From Actinomycetota bacterium (lineage in GTDB: Bacteria; Margulisbacteria; Marinamargulisbacteria; SXXA01): a DNA stretch of 7,475 nt. The position numbers and the translations under genes are program-made. The notes beneath the pieces were generated by a model, which saw nothing but the letters and a program-made list of their open reading frames with translations, was not told where the DNA came from and did no database searches. Below, piece by piece: positions 5,986 through 7,475 of this stretch. The stretch spans positions 1-7,475 of the forward strand of contig SXXA01000114.1 in NCBI GenBank assembly GCA_005791325.1, given 5' to 3'. Within the stretch, counting starts at the first letter, position 1. Each line of letters starts with the position of its first letter.

Positions 5986-6774
5986 ATGCCTGATGCCATT
6001 CCTTGTTTCCGAATAGTTTGTAAGCTAACACCAATACCTGAACCAATACCTGTTGCTTGTAAGACACAACCAACACATGTTGGTTTTCTACCAACACATG
6101 TTGGTTTTCCAGCAACTCGCCCAGTGTTCGGAAGTTCAGGTGCAGCGGCAGCTTGCATTACTAGTGGCTTGTCTCATCCATTTCCACAACTTCCACAACC
6201 ACCTTATTACGTACAAGCTCATTCAAAACCAGCACCCTATCCACCAGTATCTTATTCACTAGCATCACCAGTATATTATTCACTAGCAAACTGTCCACCA
6301 GCATCCCCACCAGTACCTTATCCACTACCATCCTATTTTACAGCACCAGTAATGCCCTACCCAGCAGCACCTCATCCACAAAGCTATCCAGTAGTAAACC
6401 TCCAGAACGAGTTACCAAAGCAAGAACCAATCTTGATTGATCTTACCCGGGGGGATAAATTAGGTCTTAGTATTACTAAGCATGAGCATTCGAAGAAATG
6501 GGTGGTACGGATATCAGAATTAAAGGGGAATGAGTTACATTCAAGTTTACGACAATATCAGGATTTATTCCAAAGCGGTATTCCACTAGATGACATACGT
6601 TCTACGCCACCTTTAAGCAGTATTACAATCCACAGTAATGGTGCCACTTCTTCCTTATATGAATATTTAAAAAAGTTCACTACAGAGGTAACAGCACCAG
6701 CACCACCACCAGTAGCAACAGCAGCACCAGCACGACTAAAAGGCATACTTAAACCAGCAACCACCCGAAGTTAA
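5986..6774 (+). CDS. Pro/Ala/Tyr-rich hypothetical protein with structured C-terminal half
   Basis: The gene has a strong AAGGAG ribosome binding site eight bases before ATG and encodes 262 residues. I do not recognise a family. Residues 1-140 are low complexity: PTHVGF repeated at 29-41, SYSLASPVYYSLAN around 87-100, and many P-Y-P and PP segments. Residues about 145-230 look folded: ILIDLTRGDKLGLSITKHEH, then a basic KKWVVRISELKG stretch, then LRQYQDLFQSGIPLDDI. KLGLSI is faintly PDZ-like but I would not assign that fold. A second low-complexity stretch (TAPAPPPVATAAPA) leads to a basic tail, RLKGILKPATTRS. No signal peptide or membrane segment is seen. Pro, Ala and Thr codons are almost all CCA, GCA and ACA, unlike the neighbouring operon. 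It is divergent from the operon and flanked by direct repeats. A secreted or host-directed role is possible but unproven. Confidence 0.75.
   Translation: MPDAIPCFRIVCKLTPIPEPIPVACKTQPTHVGFLPTHVGFPATRPVFGSSGAAAACITSGLSHPFPQLPQPPYYVQAHSKPAPYPPVSYSLASPVYYSLANCPPASPPVPYPLPSYFTAPVMPYPAAPHPQSYPVVNLQNELPKQEPILIDLTRGDKLGLSITKHEHSKKWVVRISELKGNELHSSLRQYQDLFQSGIPLDDIRSTPPLSSITIHSNGATSSLYEYLKKFTTEVTAPAPPPVATAAPARLKGILKPATTRS
6069..6110. repeat. 21-bp tandem repeat, each unit holding a palindrome
   Basis: Two units (6069-6089 and 6090-6110) differ only at the last base. Each contains ACCAACA-CA-TGTTGGT, a 7-bp inverted repeat. They encode PTHVGFL and PTHVGFP (residues 29-42), so frame is kept. Confidence 0.85.
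6244..6288. repeat. 24-bp tandem repeat in the Pro-rich region
   Basis: The 21-nt block at 6244-6264 recurs at 6268-6288 with one mismatch (period 24 bp, eight codons), giving PVSYSLAS then PVYYSLAN. The period preserves the frame. Confidence 0.75.
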
Positions 6775-6828
6775 TCCCTGATTCGGTTGCCGCAGCAACA
6801 GTACCACTAAGAAGCATACTTAAACCAG
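6721..6828. repeat. Out-of-frame duplication of the gene's C-terminal end
   Basis: The 37 nt at 6721-6757 recur at 6792-6828 with five mismatches. The offset is 71 bp, not a multiple of three, and the second copy lies beyond the TAA stop. In their own frames the copies read AAPARLKGILKP and AATVPLRSILKP; all five differences change the amino acid while ILKP is kept. The pair suggests a former longer C-terminus now cut off by frameshift, or a recent duplication across the stop. Confidence 0.75.
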
Positions 6829-7313
6829 TCGTCCAAAACCCAAATTAGTAGTCGACATAGACGAAGCCCCCGAAACAATGCCGAGCCGTTCCATTTATTT
6901 AGTGGAGATGGCTACCCGGTAGGGGATGGCTACCCAGTAGGGTATTACTGCCCATCGAGGGGGTGGCTAAACACCTCAAAAAAATGGGATACCTAAGGAG
7001 GCGCCAATCTTAAGGGGCTTTTTACTGCATCAAAGCTCCCCACATGGTGTAGAATTATGTGCATTATAGGTAGGCCAGGTGATTATACACCACGTATGTT
7101 TAGAGGCATGATTCCACGTTATGTGGTCCCTGATCAAGTGGGAAGACTCGAGGATTTGAGTGGATCATCGTATTCTTCTTTCTCACTCTCTTTTACAAAA
7201 TTTGTTATGATGTCCTGTCGCCCATGGTTGACTTATTTCATCGCCTATTGCGTCAACTCCCCATTCTTTTTACCACCATCATCGGGGAGGGGCTTACCCT
7301 CATCGCTTTATCC
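6775..7313 (+). pseudogene. Decayed coding-like region downstream of the Pro-rich gene
   Basis: There is no convincing intact gene in these 539 bp. The frame of the upstream gene continues, interrupted by TAA at 6808 and 6994 and TGA at 7330, with a 61-codon open stretch between the first two that includes a perfect protein repeat (DGYPVG twice). Other protein-like pieces lie in the other frames, such as PLRSILKP (near 6804-6827) and VVDIDEAPETMPSRS (6848-6892). A perfect TAAGGAGG (6994-7001) has no start codon at a usable distance. The open stretch 7057-7332 lacks a ribosome binding site and ends inside the intergenic repeat. Remnants of a longer C-terminus or of a second family member are the simplest reading. 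Confidence 0.4.
6907..6942. repeat. 18-bp tandem repeat encoding DGYPVG twice
   Basis: Units 6907-6924 and 6925-6942 differ at one base, CCG versus CCA, which is synonymous for proline in the frame of the upstream gene. Each unit also has a small inverted repeat (CTAC/GTAG). The synonymous difference suggests this frame was once translated. Confidence 0.75.
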
Positions 7314-7475
7314 CCCTCACACTCTCCTCTGAACCAATTTGATAGTGGGTGTTTCGCACCCACTCCCCCGTTTTAAGGGCTCTGCCATTCAGAATCCCCC
7401 CGTAAGGGGAAAAGACCCTAGTACACCAATAAAAAGGGTATTTAAAGGGGTAGCCCCGTTAGGGTTTTAAAGGGC
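7314..7475. repeat. Intergenic hairpin-rich repeat, copy 2 (direct repeat of 5680-5841)
   Basis: This copy has the same orientation as 5680-5841, 1634 bp away, with two differences. One changes a C-G pair at the top of the first hairpin (7344-7364) to a T-G wobble pair, and the other breaks a pair in the second hairpin (GCCATT for GCCCTT). It is cut by the window edge. Confidence 0.9.

Noticed and set aside
6130..6720. PDZ domain in the Pro-rich protein, based on KLGLSI
   Set aside because: Only a short GLGF-like stretch matches; the rest of the fold pattern cannot be followed by eye.
6907..6942. CRISPR array
   Set aside because: Only two directly abutting 18-bp units with no spacers, and no cas genes in the window.
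6991..7048. Rho-independent terminator for the Pro-rich gene
   Set aside because: The possible stems (CCTAAG/CTTAAGG and GGGGCTTT/AAAGCTCCCC) need bulges and the T-run is short; not strong enough to call.
7057..7332. 91-codon plus-strand open frame as a separate gene
   Set aside because: There is no ribosome binding site before its ATG, no recognisable motifs, and its last codons and stop lie inside the intergenic repeat. Treated as part of the decayed region.

Overview
The window looks like bacterial DNA, most likely a proteobacterium and plausibly a gammaproteobacterium. Genes start at ATG or GTG behind AGGAG- or AAGGAG-type ribosome binding sites, they overlap in operon fashion, and the central gene set (FAD oxidoreductase, DUF1365, CFA-type methyltransferase, chalcone-isomerase-like protein, MFS transporter) is a known proteobacterial membrane-lipid cluster. 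I cannot name the genus. The flanks (low-complexity proteins, hairpin-rich intergenic repeats, decayed coding sequence) have the look of an accessory or host-associated genome, which is inference only.

Layout. Positions 1-322 (minus) hold the 5' part of a gene for a Gln/Pro/Ser/Thr-rich protein built of a 45-48 residue tandem repeat; it runs off the left edge. Positions 323-616 hold its promoter and leader, then a cluster of tight GC-rich hairpins. Positions 617-5585 (minus) hold a compact five-gene operon transcribed right to left: FAD oxidoreductase, DUF1365, CFA-type SAM methyltransferase, secreted chalcone-isomerase-like protein, MFS/GPH-type transporter. All four junctions overlap (7, 7, 35 and 4 nt). 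Positions 5586-5985 hold the operon promoter, one copy of a hairpin-rich intergenic repeat, and the promoter of the next gene. Positions 5986-6774 (plus) encode a 262-residue Pro/Ala/Tyr-rich protein with a more ordered C-terminal half. Positions 6775-7313 look like decayed coding sequence, and 7314-7475 are a second, nearly identical copy of the intergenic repeat.

How it fits together. The operon probably modifies unsaturated acyl chains of membrane phospholipids. A CFA-family enzyme methylates the double bond and the flavoprotein oxidises or desaturates the product, as in furan fatty acid synthesis, while DUF1365, the chalcone-isomerase-like protein and the transporter play supporting roles that are not established. 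The sigma/anti-sigma pair that often accompanies this cluster is absent from the window.

The most notable finding is outside the operon. The two unrelated-looking low-complexity protein genes, about 5.5 kb apart and on opposite strands, carry the same promoter module (ATCGAAAAAAAT, TGAAATTTA, 14 nt, CGATAA, GTGTAG). They therefore look like members of one co-regulated family of repetitive, fast-evolving proteins. The right-hand member is bracketed by direct repeats and ends in duplicated [GS]ILK motifs.
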